From PALSA-693 sp963729695 (GTDB lineage Bacteria; Actinomycetota; Acidimicrobiia; Acidimicrobiales; Palsa-688): a DNA stretch of 64,000 nt. The position numbers were made by a program, and so were the translations under genes. Where the stretch lies: assembly GCA_963729695.1 (NCBI GenBank), contig CAVSOT010000008.1, forward strand, positions 62,001 through 126,000, written 5' to 3'. This document shows, one piece after another, positions 1-8,604 of this stretch. Every line of letters starts with the position of its first letter. Positions within the stretch are counted from its first letter, which is position 1. The notes under the pieces were generated by a model. That model saw nothing but the letters and a program-made list of their open reading frames with translations, was not told the origin of the DNA and did no database searches.

Positions 1-10
1 AACAGTTGGC

Positions 11-883
11 ATGCGAATCGGCGTGGTTTTTCCCCAGACCGAGATCGGCCCGGATGTGGGCGCGGTACGTGCCTACCTGGAAGCGGCCGAGAGCCTGGGC
101 TTCTCCCACCTGTTGGCCTATGACCACGTAGTTGGCGCCGACCCGGCCGCCTACCCCGGCTGGGCGGGGGCCTACGACGTCGACAGCACCTTCCACGAGC
201 CCTTGGTCCTGTTCGGCTTCATGGCCGGGTTGACCTCGCTGGAGCTGGTCACGGGCATCATCATCGGGCCGCAGCGACAGACCGTGCTCCTGGCCAAACA
301 GGCAGCGGAGGTCGACTTGCTGAGTCAAGGGCGCTTCCGCCTCGGGATCGGCCTGGGTTGGAACGAGGTGGAGTACGAGGCTCTGGGTCGGTCGTTCCAC
401 GATCGGGGGCGCCGCGTCGAGGAGCAGGTCCCCCTCCTTCGCCGCCTGTGGACCGAGCGGTCGGTGACGCACGCCGGCCCGTCCGAGCGGGTGACCGCCG
501 CCGGCCTGGCGCCCCTCCCGCCGCAGCGGCCGATCCCGATCTGGTTCGGGGGTCTTTCCCAAACCGCCTTCCGGCGCGCCGGTCGGTTGGGCGATGGGTG
601 GTTCCCGGTGGTAGCACCTGGTCCGAAGCTCGATGAGGCGCGCGCCGCGGTCGACGCCGGCGCCCTCGAGGTCGGACGCGATCCGAAGACCATCGGCATG
701 GAGGGACGGGTCAACTGGACTGACGAAGGAGCGGAGGCCGTCGCTTCCGACATCGCCCTGTGGCGGGATGCGGGCGCCTCGCACGTGACCATCAACACCA
801 TGCGAGCCGGGCTCGGCGGGGTGGATGGACATCTCGGGGCCCTGACCAAGGTGGCGACCGCGCTGGGGCCACCGTCCAGCTGA
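11..883 (+). CDS. LLM-class F420-dependent oxidoreductase
   Basis: A 290-residue TIM-barrel luciferase-like protein, full length for the family. The N-terminus (MRIGVVFPQTEIG) and the internal segment LDLLSQGRFRLGIGLGWN-type stretch (seen here as VDLLSQGRFRLGIGLGWN, about residues 101-118) are typical of the F420-dependent branch of luciferase-like monooxygenases. Members use reduced F420 or FMN to oxidise or reduce small organic substrates in the cytoplasm; the substrate here cannot be told. The gene starts ten bases into the window, so its upstream signals are missing. It is followed after 112 bp by a P450 gene on the same strand, suggesting a shared role in lipid or steroid oxidation, which is inference. 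Confidence 0.85.
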   Translation: MRIGVVFPQTEIGPDVGAVRAYLEAAESLGFSHLLAYDHVVGADPAAYPGWAGAYDVDSTFHEPLVLFGFMAGLTSLELVTGIIIGPQRQTVLLAKQAAEVDLLSQGRFRLGIGLGWNEVEYEALGRSFHDRGRRVEEQVPLLRRLWTERSVTHAGPSERVTAAGLAPLPPQRPIPIWFGGLSQTAFRRAGRLGDGWFPVVAPGPKLDEARAAVDAGALEVGRDPKTIGMEGRVNWTDEGAEAVASDIALWRDAGASHVTINTMRAGLGGVDGHLGALTKVATALGPPSS

Positions 884-995
884 TCCAAGGGGGCGGGGCC
901 GCTACTTGCCCCATTAAAATGTCGGTCTCTACGCTGCGGGTGCGACAACGTGATCTCACCTTTGCCGATCTGAGGATCGCAGTGCGGGGGAAGTT

Positions 996-2240
996 ATGAC
1001 AGTGCCGGCGCTTCCCGAGGGCTTTGATATCACCGACCCTGACTTGATCGAGCAGCGAGTCCCGCTCGAGGAGTTCGCCGAGCTGCGCCGGATCGCCCCG
1101 GTGTGGTGGAACGCCAGCGAACCCGGATACGGCTTCGACGACGGTGGGTTCTGGGTCGTGTCGCGACACGCGGACGTCAAGGACGTGTCGACCAAACCGG
1201 AGATCTTCTCCAACTGGGCCAACGGGGCGGTCGTCCGGTTCACGAAGGGCATCTCCCGCGAGGAGATCGACATGCAGCGGGTGATGCTGCTGAATCAGGA
1301 CCCCCCGGATCACACCAAGCTGCGGCGCATCCTGTCTCGTGGGTTCACCCCGAGGGCCATACGCATGATCGAGGTCGCTCTGGCTCGGCGGGCGGAGCGG
1401 ATCGCCGTCGACGCCCAGGAAGCCGGAACCGGCGACTTCGTCGCCCAGGTCGCGAGCGAACTCCCGCTCCAGGCCATCGCCGAGCTCATCGGGGTCCCGC
1501 AGGAGGAGCGATCCCGGATCTTTTCGTGGTCCAACCAGATGCTCGCCTACGACGACCCCGAGTTGTCCGCGGATCCCGCCACTGCGGCGGCCGAGATCAT
1601 CGGCTACGCCGCCGAGCTCGGCCAGGCGCGCCTGGCGGAACCGAAGGACGACATCGTGACCATGCTCGTCTCCGCCGACGTCGACGGACGGGGCTTGACC
1701 GCCGAAGAGTTCGCGTTTTTCGTGATCCTGCTCGCCGTTGCTGGCAACGAGACCACCCGCAACGCCATTACCAACGGGATGATCGCCTTCCTGGATTTCC
1801 CCGATCAATGGGAGCGGTACCGAGCCGAGCGGCCGGCCACGGCAGTGGACGAGATCGTGCGATGGTCTACACCGGTCATGATGTTCCAGAGGACCGCGCT
1901 CCAGGACACGGCGGTTGGCGGGGTAGACGTCAAGGCCGGTCAGCGACTCGGCCTCTGCTACAGCTCGGCCAATTTCGACCCTGACGCGTTCGACCACCCC
2001 GAGCGCTTCGATATCGGCAGAGATCCCAATCCCCATGTGGGTTTCGGCGGCGGCGGCCCCCACTATTGCCTGGGGGCCAATTTGGCCAAGGTGGAGATGA
2101 GCCTCATGTTCAATGCCATCGCCGATCACCTGCCGGATGTGGCACGCACGGGCCCGGCCCGACGGTTGCGGTCCAGCTGGATCAACGGGATAAAAGCTCT
2201 CCCTGTCCGGTACGGCCCGGCGCCGACGGCCAGCGGCTGA
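996..2240 (+). CDS. Cytochrome P450, CYP125-like
   Basis: A 414-residue soluble P450. Visible motifs are the I-helix oxygen-activation motif AGNETTRN (about residue 249), the ExxR pair in DEIVRW (about 284) and the heme loop FGGGGPHYCLG (about 350-360) with the thiolate cysteine near 358. The C-terminal stretch RLRSSWINGIKALPVRY resembles the end of CYP125, the mycobacterial steroid C26 monooxygenase, so terminal oxidation of a sterol or branched lipid side chain is the best guess. A purine-rich GGGGGAAG lies just before the ATG at 996. No ferredoxin gene is adjacent, so electrons must come from elsewhere. Confidence 0.88.
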   Translation: MTVPALPEGFDITDPDLIEQRVPLEEFAELRRIAPVWWNASEPGYGFDDGGFWVVSRHADVKDVSTKPEIFSNWANGAVVRFTKGISREEIDMQRVMLLNQDPPDHTKLRRILSRGFTPRAIRMIEVALARRAERIAVDAQEAGTGDFVAQVASELPLQAIAELIGVPQEERSRIFSWSNQMLAYDDPELSADPATAAAEIIGYAAELGQARLAEPKDDIVTMLVSADVDGRGLTAEEFAFFVILLAVAGNETTRNAITNGMIAFLDFPDQWERYRAERPATAVDEIVRWSTPVMMFQRTALQDTAVGGVDVKAGQRLGLCYSSANFDPDAFDHPERFDIGRDPNPHVGFGGGGPHYCLGANLAKVEMSLMFNAIADHLPDVARTGPARRLRSSWINGIKALPVRYGPAPTASG

Positions 2241-2343
2241 GGACGGCAGGTATCACCGTCGGTGACGCCCGAGCGGTGAGAGATTGTCGAACGGGCCGCT
2301 CGGGAACTCTCCGGTATGCGCGCCAGTAGGGCCTGAGCTGCGC

Positions 2344-2349
2344 TAGAAT
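2344..2349 (+). promoter_or_regulatory. TAGAAT -10 box before a putative RNA
   Basis: TAGAAT fits the actinobacterial TANNNT -10 element. A start site six to eight bases downstream would fall at about 2355-2357, within the 5' arm of the long stem described next. No good -35 box is visible, which is common in actinobacteria. Confidence 0.4.
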
Positions 2350-2352
2350 GTT

Positions 2353-2500
2353 GTCCTGGGGAAGGTACCTGGAGACGAGGTGTGGGCTCGTGGACCACGG
2401 CGAGGCGTAGGTCCGGGGCTAGCTGAGTGCAGCCGGGGAATGGAAGCAAACCCCAGGACGTTGAGCTGAAAGGGAGTCCTGAGACGGAATCAGGGTCTCC
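2353..2500 (+). ncRNA. Putative structured RNA or leader
   Basis: GTCCTGGGG at 2353-2361 is perfectly complementary to CCCCAGGAC at 2451-2459, closing an 89-base multibranch region. Inside are short local stems such as ACCT/AGGT, GTGG/CCAC and GGCT/AGCC. A second hairpin follows at 2473-2500 (GGAG and CCTGA pairing with TCAGG and CTCC). The stem begins where a transcript from the TAGAAT box would start. No SRP, RNase P, tmRNA or known riboswitch core was recognised. It could be a free RNA or the leader of the gene at 2567. Confidence 0.4.
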
Positions 2501-2566
2501 GGGTGGTTGTCGAGGGGCCGAGCGGGTCGGAGGTTTACGGGCCCAGGAGAATCGCGGAGCGCACGA

Positions 2567-3019
2567 GTGGCGCAACCACAAGTGAGAGTGGAGAAAAAGC
2601 TGGACCGATTCGGTTTTGAAGCAGCGGTGGTCGCTGATGCGGGCGGCTGGGCGTCGGACGCCGAGCGTGCCGTTTTGACCGCCGATCCTCTGGCGTGGGC
2701 CGCCGCAGTCCGGCGGCTCATCCACGAGACCGACGACGGGATTCAGAGCGCAGCCGGCCTGACCGGTGACCTGCGCACCATCGTCTTGTCAGACCTGATG
2801 GACGAGCGCGCTCGTCTGTCTGCGGTTCTGCTGCGTTTGACCGGGGACGAAATTCGACGCGCCGCAGTCGGCGTCGCTGGACCACGGAAATGCCCCCGGC
2901 ATCGGAGCGACGACGACGGGATCCGCCAACGGGTCAGCCGCACCCAGCGGTTCCACCCCGGCCGCCAGCGCCTTGCCCGGTTCGCCCGGTTCGTCGGGTT
3001 CAGCCTACGGGGCGGGTGA
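2567..3019 (+). CDS. Hypothetical protein upstream of helicase
   Basis: A 150-residue acidic-then-basic protein of unknown function. The first about 105 residues have normal actinobacterial composition with regularly spaced Leu, Ala and Arg and probably form helices (VRRLIHETDDG, LSDLMDERARLSAVLLRL); the last 45 are Arg-rich and low in complexity. The GTG at 2567 follows GGAG by eight bases. Its TGA (3017-3019) is separated by one base from the GTG of the helicase, an operon-type junction, so a role with the helicase is plausible. No Cys-rich SWIM signature is present. The Arg-rich tail could be a frame artefact, but the tight junction argues that the stop is real. Confidence 0.55.
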   Translation: MAQPQVRVEKKLDRFGFEAAVVADAGGWASDAERAVLTADPLAWAAAVRRLIHETDDGIQSAAGLTGDLRTIVLSDLMDERARLSAVLLRLTGDEIRRAAVGVAGPRKCPRHRSDDDGIRQRVSRTQRFHPGRQRLARFARFVGFSLRGG

Positions 3020-3020
3020 A

Positions 3021-6010
3021 GTGCTACTCCAGGCGTCGTGGGCGGAAGGCCGCATCGTCGTGTGGGCGGGCGGTCCCGGCGTGGATGCATCCGCCGACGA
3101 TCTGGCTCAGCTCCTGGAAAAGGCCGATGCGACCAGCATCGCGTGGGACCGCCACACCGCGGTTCCCATTCCGGGCCGCGCCCGCGGCCGAGGCCCGATC
3201 TGCGCCTATCGCCCAAACGTTGGGCTGGCTCGTCGGGGTGGGAGCCGGGTTGGCCGGCGATCGCATCGGGCCCAGCCTTCGGTGGGCCGGTGAGATCGCC
3301 CGATGGGGGACGGAACTGGTGGCGGAAGGCCGCATGGTTCCGGTCCTTCGGGGCACGGGCTCGAACGGCGCAAGTAGTCGGCAGGGGCTGGGACGCCAGC
3401 GGGTGCGGTGGGTTCCGGCGCTGGTGGGCCGAGACCGGCTGCACGACCTGGTGACCCGGATGCCGACGTCCGTGGTGGCCTTGCAGCCTGCGGCGCAGGC
3501 CGATGCCGTCTGCCGCTCGGTGCTCGCCGCAGTGGTCGACGCCATCTCCCGCGCCGGTGCCGCCCGGCTGGTTGCGCCGGCGACCGCGCTGGAGGCCAAC
3601 ACCAGGACGGAAATCGCCGAGGCCGTTCTGTCGGGCCTGGAAGGCCGTCCGTTCATGGCGGACGCCGACCTGGCCGGTCGGGTCGGGGAAGACCTCAAGC
3701 GATGGGCTGCTCCCGTGACCGCCAACCATCGGGTTGGGTTGACGGTGAAGCTCGATCCGCCTCACGCGGACGGTGGCTGGCTGGTGACCGTGGAGGCCAC
3801 GGGCGTGGACAAGCACCCGATGCCGGTGGAGCATGCCCTCGTGGTGGCATCAGGAACGAAGTCCCAGCAGGTCGAGGCTCAGCTGCGGCGGCTGGAACGG
3901 CTGTTGCCCGTGCTCCGCCGGCCCAGTACCCGCCGGGGTCAGGTAGTCCTCGATGATGACGAGGCGGCAGACCTGATGTTCACCACCGGGGCCAGCTTTG
4001 GTGGCTGCCGGGTTCGAGACCATGCTCCCGGTCGTGTCGAAGCGTCGGCCCCGACCGCAGCTGCGGCTCTTCACCGAAGCGGTCGGGCCGTCGCAGGTTG
4101 GCGTGCAGCAGCTGGCCAACGTGAAGTGGTCGGTGTTCTTCGACGACCTGGAGCTCGACGCGGCCGGGATCGCGGCCCTGGTCAAGGAGGCCACCCCGCT
4201 CGTCCAGGTACGCGGGCGGTGGGTGCATATCGACCGGGCCGACCTCGCGGCCGCGGCCTCGGCCCTCGCCGAGCGGGCCAGCATCAGCCAACTCACCGGG
4301 GCCGCGGTCCTCCGCCACGCCGTAGGGCTCGAGGGAGGCGCCCTCTCCGGTGCTGTCCGGGTGGAAGGCACCGGTTGGGCCGCCGACCTGCTCCGGGGTG
4401 CGACCACCCACCCGCCCGCCCCGATCGACACCCCCGACGGCTTTGCCGGTCAGCTGCGCAGCTACCAGGCCGAAGCGGCCGGCTGGCTGGGCTTCCTCGA
4501 CCGGGCCGGCCTGGGCGGATGCCTGGCCATGGACATGGGCCTCGGCAAGACGCCGACGATGCTTGCTCACCTCCTGCTCGATCGTGGTCATGGGCCCAGC
4601 CTCGTCATCTGCCCGCCCGCGGTCCTCAGCAACTGGGCCAGCGAGGCCAATCGCTTCACGAGAGGGTTGAAGACCACGGTGCACCACGGCCCCCGCCGGG
4701 CCGAAGGCGACGCCGCCGTGGCCCGCCTGGCTGCCACGTCGGACGTCGTGCTCACCACCTACGCCACGGCCGTACGCGACATCGGGCCGCTGTCCGCTGT
4801 CGCCTGGCGCCGGGTGGTGGTCGACGAGGCCCAGGTCATCAAGAACCACCAGAGCGACACCGCCCAGGAGCTGCGCCGCCTCAATGCGCACTCACGGATA
4901 GCCCTCACCGGTACCCCGGTCGAAAACGGCCTCGGCGACCTGTGGGCCATCCTGGACTTCACCAATCCGGGCCTGGTGGGCGCCCGCAACGCCTTCATCG
5001 AGCACCTCTCCCGCGGGGCCGAGCCGGCGCCCGATCTGGTGGCTGCCGGGCCCGGGTCGACGGGTCGCGCCGACGCCGGCCCAGCCGGTGCCGCAGCCTC
5101 GCCCACGACCACGGCGGCCATGCGATCCGAGGAGAGCGCCCTCCGGGCCCTCAACGGCCTGCTCATCTTCCGACGGACCAAGACCGAGCCGGAGATCGCC
5201 GCCGAACTGCCCGACAAGGTGGACAAGCTCGACCACTGCAGCATGACGGCCGAGCAGATCGGCCTGTACCAGGCAGTCGTCAACCGCCTGCTCGACGGCG
5301 GCCTGGATGGCGACGCCAACAAACGAAAGGGAGCGGTACTGGCGGCCATCACCGCCCTCAAGCAGATCTGCGATCACCCGACCGCCTACCTCAAAGGCGA
5401 CGACGAGGACCAGACCGGCCTAGCTGGCCGATCGGGCAAGCTGGCCCGCCTGGAGGAGATCGTCGCCGATGTGTTCGCCGCCGGAGAGCGAATCCTGATT
5501 TTCACCCACTTCGCCAAATGGGGCGAAGTGCTGGCCCGCCACCTGAGCGAGAAGACCGGGCAGAAGGTGGGCTGTTATCACGGCGGCCTCACGCGGGGCG
5601 TCCGGGACCAGCTCATCGCGGACTTCCAGGGCGGCACCGGGCCAGGGGCGCTGGTGCTGTCGATCAAGGCGGGCGGCTCAGGCCTCAACCTGACTGCGGC
5701 CAATCATGTCGTGCTCTACGACCGATGGTGGAATCCCGCAGTCGAGGATCAGGCCAGAGACCGGGCCTGGCGGATCGGGCAGACCTCGACGGTCATGTGC
5801 CACCGTCTGGTCTGTCCCGGCACCGTCGACGAACGAGTCGAGGAGATCGTGGCGGGCAAACGAAGGGTGGCCGGCATGGTGCTTCCGGCTCGCAGCAGTC
5901 TCGGCGATCTGGATGCCGAACAGCTGCGCGTAGCACTGGGCCTGCGCGACGACGAGCTCGTCGAGGACGAGCCCACCCAGGAGGATGCCGGCCAGGAAGA
6001 GGCGGCGTGA
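3021..6010 (+). pseudogene. HelZ-type SNF2 helicase, two +1 frameshifts
   Basis: Reads as a full SNF2/RapA helicase of the mycobacterial HelZ (Rv2101) type if two single bases are removed: one G of GGG at 3174-3176 and one T of TTT at 3997-3999. The corrected length is 995 residues, close to HelZ. N-terminus MLLQASWAEGRIVVWAGG matches the family start; the C-terminal two thirds carry the ATPase motifs MDMGLGKT (motif I), VDEAQVIK (DEAQ box), ALTGTPVEN (motif III), SIKAGGSGLNLT and the final DRAWRIGQT (motif VI). Such proteins act on nucleic acid with ATP; their cellular role is poorly known. As written the gene is split over three frames (3021-about 3175, about 3175-3997, 3998-6010). The even conservation of all parts suggests sequence error rather than true decay. 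Confidence 0.75.
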
Positions 6011-6074
6011 ACCGCCCCGCGCCGATGGCCGAACCCGCTGATCGCATGCCGGCGCGGCACCGGGGTGGGCCCGT

Positions 6075-6351
6075 ATGAGCAAGCGTCGCCGCCCAGGAGC
6101 CAGTCGCCGGGTCGCCGAGCAGCGCTTCTGGGGTCAGCGCGCCCACCTCGCCACTCCCGGTCCGCTCCATCCGCCCGGCCAACGATCCGGGGGCAGTGGT
6201 CCGCTCGCTCGGGCCGCCCCCTCTGGCCGTGGACCCCGCGGTGGCTGAGCGTCACCTCACTGCGGTGTACGAGGAGGCAGTCCGGGCGGCCACCGCTTTG
6301 GCCGCCGCAAATGGCCTGCTCGCAGAGGAAGAAGGAGAGGGCCCGGACTGA
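6075..6351 (+). pseudogene. Small gene after helicase, +1 frameshift
   Basis: ATG at 6075 opens MSKRRRPGASRRVAEQRFWG; with one C of CCC (6156-6158) removed it continues as PVRSIRPANDPGAVVRS to a TGA at 6349-6351, giving 91 residues. The C-terminal half (VDPAVAERHLTAVYEEAVRAA) looks like a genuine amphipathic helix. HelZ-type helicases are often followed by a SWIM zinc-finger gene, but no Cys-x-Cys-x-His motif is present here, so this is at most a cut-down relative. It lies 64 bp after the helicase stop and probably shares its transcript. Confidence 0.45.
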
Positions 6352-6394
6352 GGTCCTCGGTCCCCGGCCCCGTCGACGCGTGCCGCGACAGCGG

Positions 6395-6619
6395 CTACTT
6401 GTAGCGGTAGGTGATGCGACCCCTAGTCAGGTCGTAAGGGCTGATCTCGACCTGAACCTTGTCACCGGGCAGTACCCGGATGCGGTTCATGCGCATCTTG
6501 CCCGAGTTATGGGCCAAGACCTCATGGCCGTTGGCCAGCTCGACCTTGAACATGGCATTCTTCAGGGCTTCGCTCACCGTGCCTTCGAGCACGATTGCGT
6601 CTTCTTTCCCCTGGGGCAG
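6395..6619 (-). CDS. infA: Translation initiation factor IF-1
   Basis: Single S1/OB-fold protein with the family hallmarks KNAMFKVELANGHEVLAH, SGKMRM, RVLPGDKV and the C-terminus SPYDLTRGRITYRYK. IF-1 binds the 30S A site during initiation. An internal GTG at 6592 would give only 65 residues and would lose the conserved KEDAI-EG start. Reading upstream in frame, a CTG at 6619 preceded by AGGAG with a five-base gap gives 74 residues, the normal size, and no ATG/GTG/TTG lies between. So a CTG start is chosen. The gene stands alone, divergent from the transporter at 6691, rather than inside a ribosomal operon. Confidence 0.9.
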   Translation of the reverse strand: MPQGKEDAIVLEGTVSEALKNAMFKVELANGHEVLAHNSGKMRMNRIRVLPGDKVQVEISPYDLTRGRITYRYK

Positions 6620-6690
6620 GGTGGCTCCTCTCGTCAGTACCAGCGGCGGACGGGCCCGCAGCGGCTCCTCCCCAGTGTACGGGCTCGACC

Positions 6691-7614
6691 GTGACCAGGC
6701 GGGGGGCGGCCCTCTTTGCGCTGATGTCGGTCGTGTGGGGGCTGCCGTACATGCTGATCAAAGTGGCGGTGCGGGATCTCTCCCCGGCGATGGTCGTCGA
6801 GGGCCGCACGGCCATTGCGGCCCTCGTCCTACTGCCCTTCGCTATCCGCCAAGGGCAGCTTCGTCCCTTGGCCCACTTTTGGCGGCCCCTGTTGGCCTAC
6901 ACCGTGGCGGAGCTGGCCATCCCCTGGTACCTCTTGTCCGACGCGGAGCGACGCCTGCCGAGCTCCCTGTCCGGCCTGCTGATCGCTACCGTCCCGCTCA
7001 TCGCCCTGGTGCTGGCGTTGCTGACCAACCAGGGCAACCGTTTCGACCGGCGAGGCCTGCTGGGCGTGGTCATCGGCCTCATCGGCGTCGGCGCCCTCCT
7101 GGGCCTCGATATCGGACCCGGTGACCTGGCTCCCGCCGCGGAGGTGGGGTTGGTGGCAGTGGGCTACGCGACCGGTCCGCTGCTGGCCGCTCGATACCTG
7201 GGCGGCCTGTCGAGCCTGGCTCTGAGCGCCGTGTCGTTGCTGCTGGTCGCCGTCGCCTACCTCCCGATCGCCGCGTGGGACCACCCGACGCGGGTTCCGC
7301 CCGGGTCGGTCATCGCCTCCGTGGTCGTCCTCGGGCTGGTGTGCACGGCCCTGGCCTTCGTGGCCTTCTTCGAGTTGATCAAAGAGATCGGCCCCACCCG
7401 GGCCACGGTCATCACGTACGTCAATCCGGCCGTGGCCGTCACCCTGGGGGTGGTGTGGTTGGGGGAACCGTTCACCGCAGGAACGGGTCTCGGCTTCGTC
7501 CTGATCCTGGTCGGTTCCTGGTTGGCCACCGCGCCACGGGGTAGGCTCCTCCGCCAATCGAGCTACTCGGCTCGTACCGCCACCGCGGGCGCAACGGGGG
7601 AGTCGCCTGGATGA
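6691..7614 (+). CDS. EamA/DMT-family transporter
   Basis: A 307-residue integral membrane protein with about ten hydrophobic helices in two repeats, as in EamA drug/metabolite exporters. The start is taken at GTG 6691 (MTRRGAALFALMSVVWG), which gives the standard EamA N-terminus; an in-frame upstream start at 6595 would overlap infA on the other strand and add low-quality residues. The second repeat ends FELIKEIGPTRATVITYVNPAVAV, the usual EamA signature near the eighth helix. Substrate unknown; likely export of a small metabolite at the cytoplasmic membrane. The gap to infA (71 bp) must hold both promoters. Confidence 0.85.
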   Translation: MTRRGAALFALMSVVWGLPYMLIKVAVRDLSPAMVVEGRTAIAALVLLPFAIRQGQLRPLAHFWRPLLAYTVAELAIPWYLLSDAERRLPSSLSGLLIATVPLIALVLALLTNQGNRFDRRGLLGVVIGLIGVGALLGLDIGPGDLAPAAEVGLVAVGYATGPLLAARYLGGLSSLALSAVSLLLVAVAYLPIAAWDHPTRVPPGSVIASVVVLGLVCTALAFVAFFELIKEIGPTRATVITYVNPAVAVTLGVVWLGEPFTAGTGLGFVLILVGSWLATAPRGRLLRQSSYSARTATAGATGESPG

Positions 7615-7665
7615 CCAACCGACACCAATCCGGACTCCCGGCCGTTTTCGCGTGGCCTCGTGGGT

Positions 7666-7696
7666 ACGTTGCGTGGTGGTGACCAGCACGCAACGT
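7666..7696. promoter_or_regulatory. 10-bp inverted repeat before transporter operon
   Basis: ACGTTGCGTG at 7666-7675 and its exact reverse complement CACGCAACGT at 7687-7696, 21 bp centre to centre. It lies 42 bp upstream of the ATG at 7738. The spacing equals two helical turns, as for a dimeric repressor; a hairpin in the leader RNA is the alternative. Confidence 0.5.
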
Positions 7697-7737
7697 GGTG
7701 GTACGGCGCCACTCCCGCGCCGTAGGCTGGGGCCGTT

Positions 7738-8604
7738 ATGACCGTGTTGCTGGCGTTGGCCTCGTCGGTGTTCTTTGGGGCCGGCGTGGCGCTGCAGCAG
7801 CGCCCGGCCTCGAGCGTGCCCGCCAAGTACGCAGCCCGCCCCGGCCTCTTGGTCCGCGTCGCCCAGAACCCGGCCTGGCTGGCAGGGATCGGGCTGGAGA
7901 TCGCCGCCTTTGCCGTCTTGATCGCCGCCCTCCGGCACGGGTCGCTGGTCGTGGTCCAACCGTTGCTGACGCTGTCGTTGCTGTTCACCATCTCTCTAGC
8001 CAGCCTGTGGACCCGCCAACCCATGCGCGCCTCGGATTGGGCTGCGGTGATCGCCGTCGTCGGTGGTTTGGTGGTCTTCCTGATGGTCGCCCACCCGAGC
8101 GAGCGCAGCTCGGGCATGGCGGACCGCGGCGCGTGGATCCTCACCGTGGTCTCCATCGGGGCCGCCATCGTCGTCCTGGTTGGTCTGGGCCTGCGTGGCT
8201 CCAGTCGTCACCGAGCCGCCGCCCTGGGGTTGGCCGCGGGACTCGGCGACGCCATGATGGCGGTGCTGACCAAGGCCTTCGCCCACACCAGCGAGCACGG
8301 ACTGAGCGCGATTTTGACGTCCTGGATCACCTATGCGCTGTGCCTGGCGGGCATCGTCTCGCTCCTGCTGACCCAGACCGCCTACCAGGCCGGGCAACCG
8401 AAGGTCTCGTTGCCGATCATCACGGTCACCGATCCGTTGGTCAGCTGCGCCATCGGCGTCGCCTTGTTCGGTGAAGTTCTCCACCTGGGCGGGCTGCGGG
8501 CCCCGGCTGTGCTCCTCGCCATTGCGGCGATGGGTGCCGGACTGGTGGTGCTCGGTCGGACCAGTAACGCGGACGCCGCCGCGGAGCCTGCTCCCAGCAC
8601 GTGA
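7738..8604 (+). CDS. DMT-family membrane transporter
   Basis: A 288-residue protein with nine to ten hydrophobic helices. It begins MTVLLALASSVFFGAGVALQQ, a start seen in the NIPA/EamA-like group of the drug/metabolite superfamily, and has a small glycine-rich seventh segment (ALGLAAGLGDAMMAVLTKAF). It probably exports or flips a small molecule or lipid precursor. Its TGA overlaps the GTG of the aminotransferase at 8601 by four bases (GTGA), so the two are translationally coupled; a link to a glycolipid or aminosugar pathway is inferred from the downstream aminotransferase and glycosyltransferase. Confidence 0.8.
   Translation: MTVLLALASSVFFGAGVALQQRPASSVPAKYAARPGLLVRVAQNPAWLAGIGLEIAAFAVLIAALRHGSLVVVQPLLTLSLLFTISLASLWTRQPMRASDWAAVIAVVGGLVVFLMVAHPSERSSGMADRGAWILTVVSIGAAIVVLVGLGLRGSSRHRAAALGLAAGLGDAMMAVLTKAFAHTSEHGLSAILTSWITYALCLAGIVSLLLTQTAYQAGQPKVSLPIITVTDPLVSCAIGVALFGEVLHLGGLRAPAVLLAIAAMGAGLVVLGRTSNADAAAEPAPST

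Noticed and set aside
2353..2500. SRP RNA, RNase P RNA, tmRNA, group II intron or cobalamin riboswitch
   Set aside because: None of the conserved cores (GGTCAGGTCCGGAAGGAAGC-like, GAGGAAAGTC, domain V) is present.
2890..6078. 1062-codon plus-strand frame over the helicase
   Set aside because: Only its first third matches the helicase; after the frame change at 3997 it is Arg/Pro-rich shadow.
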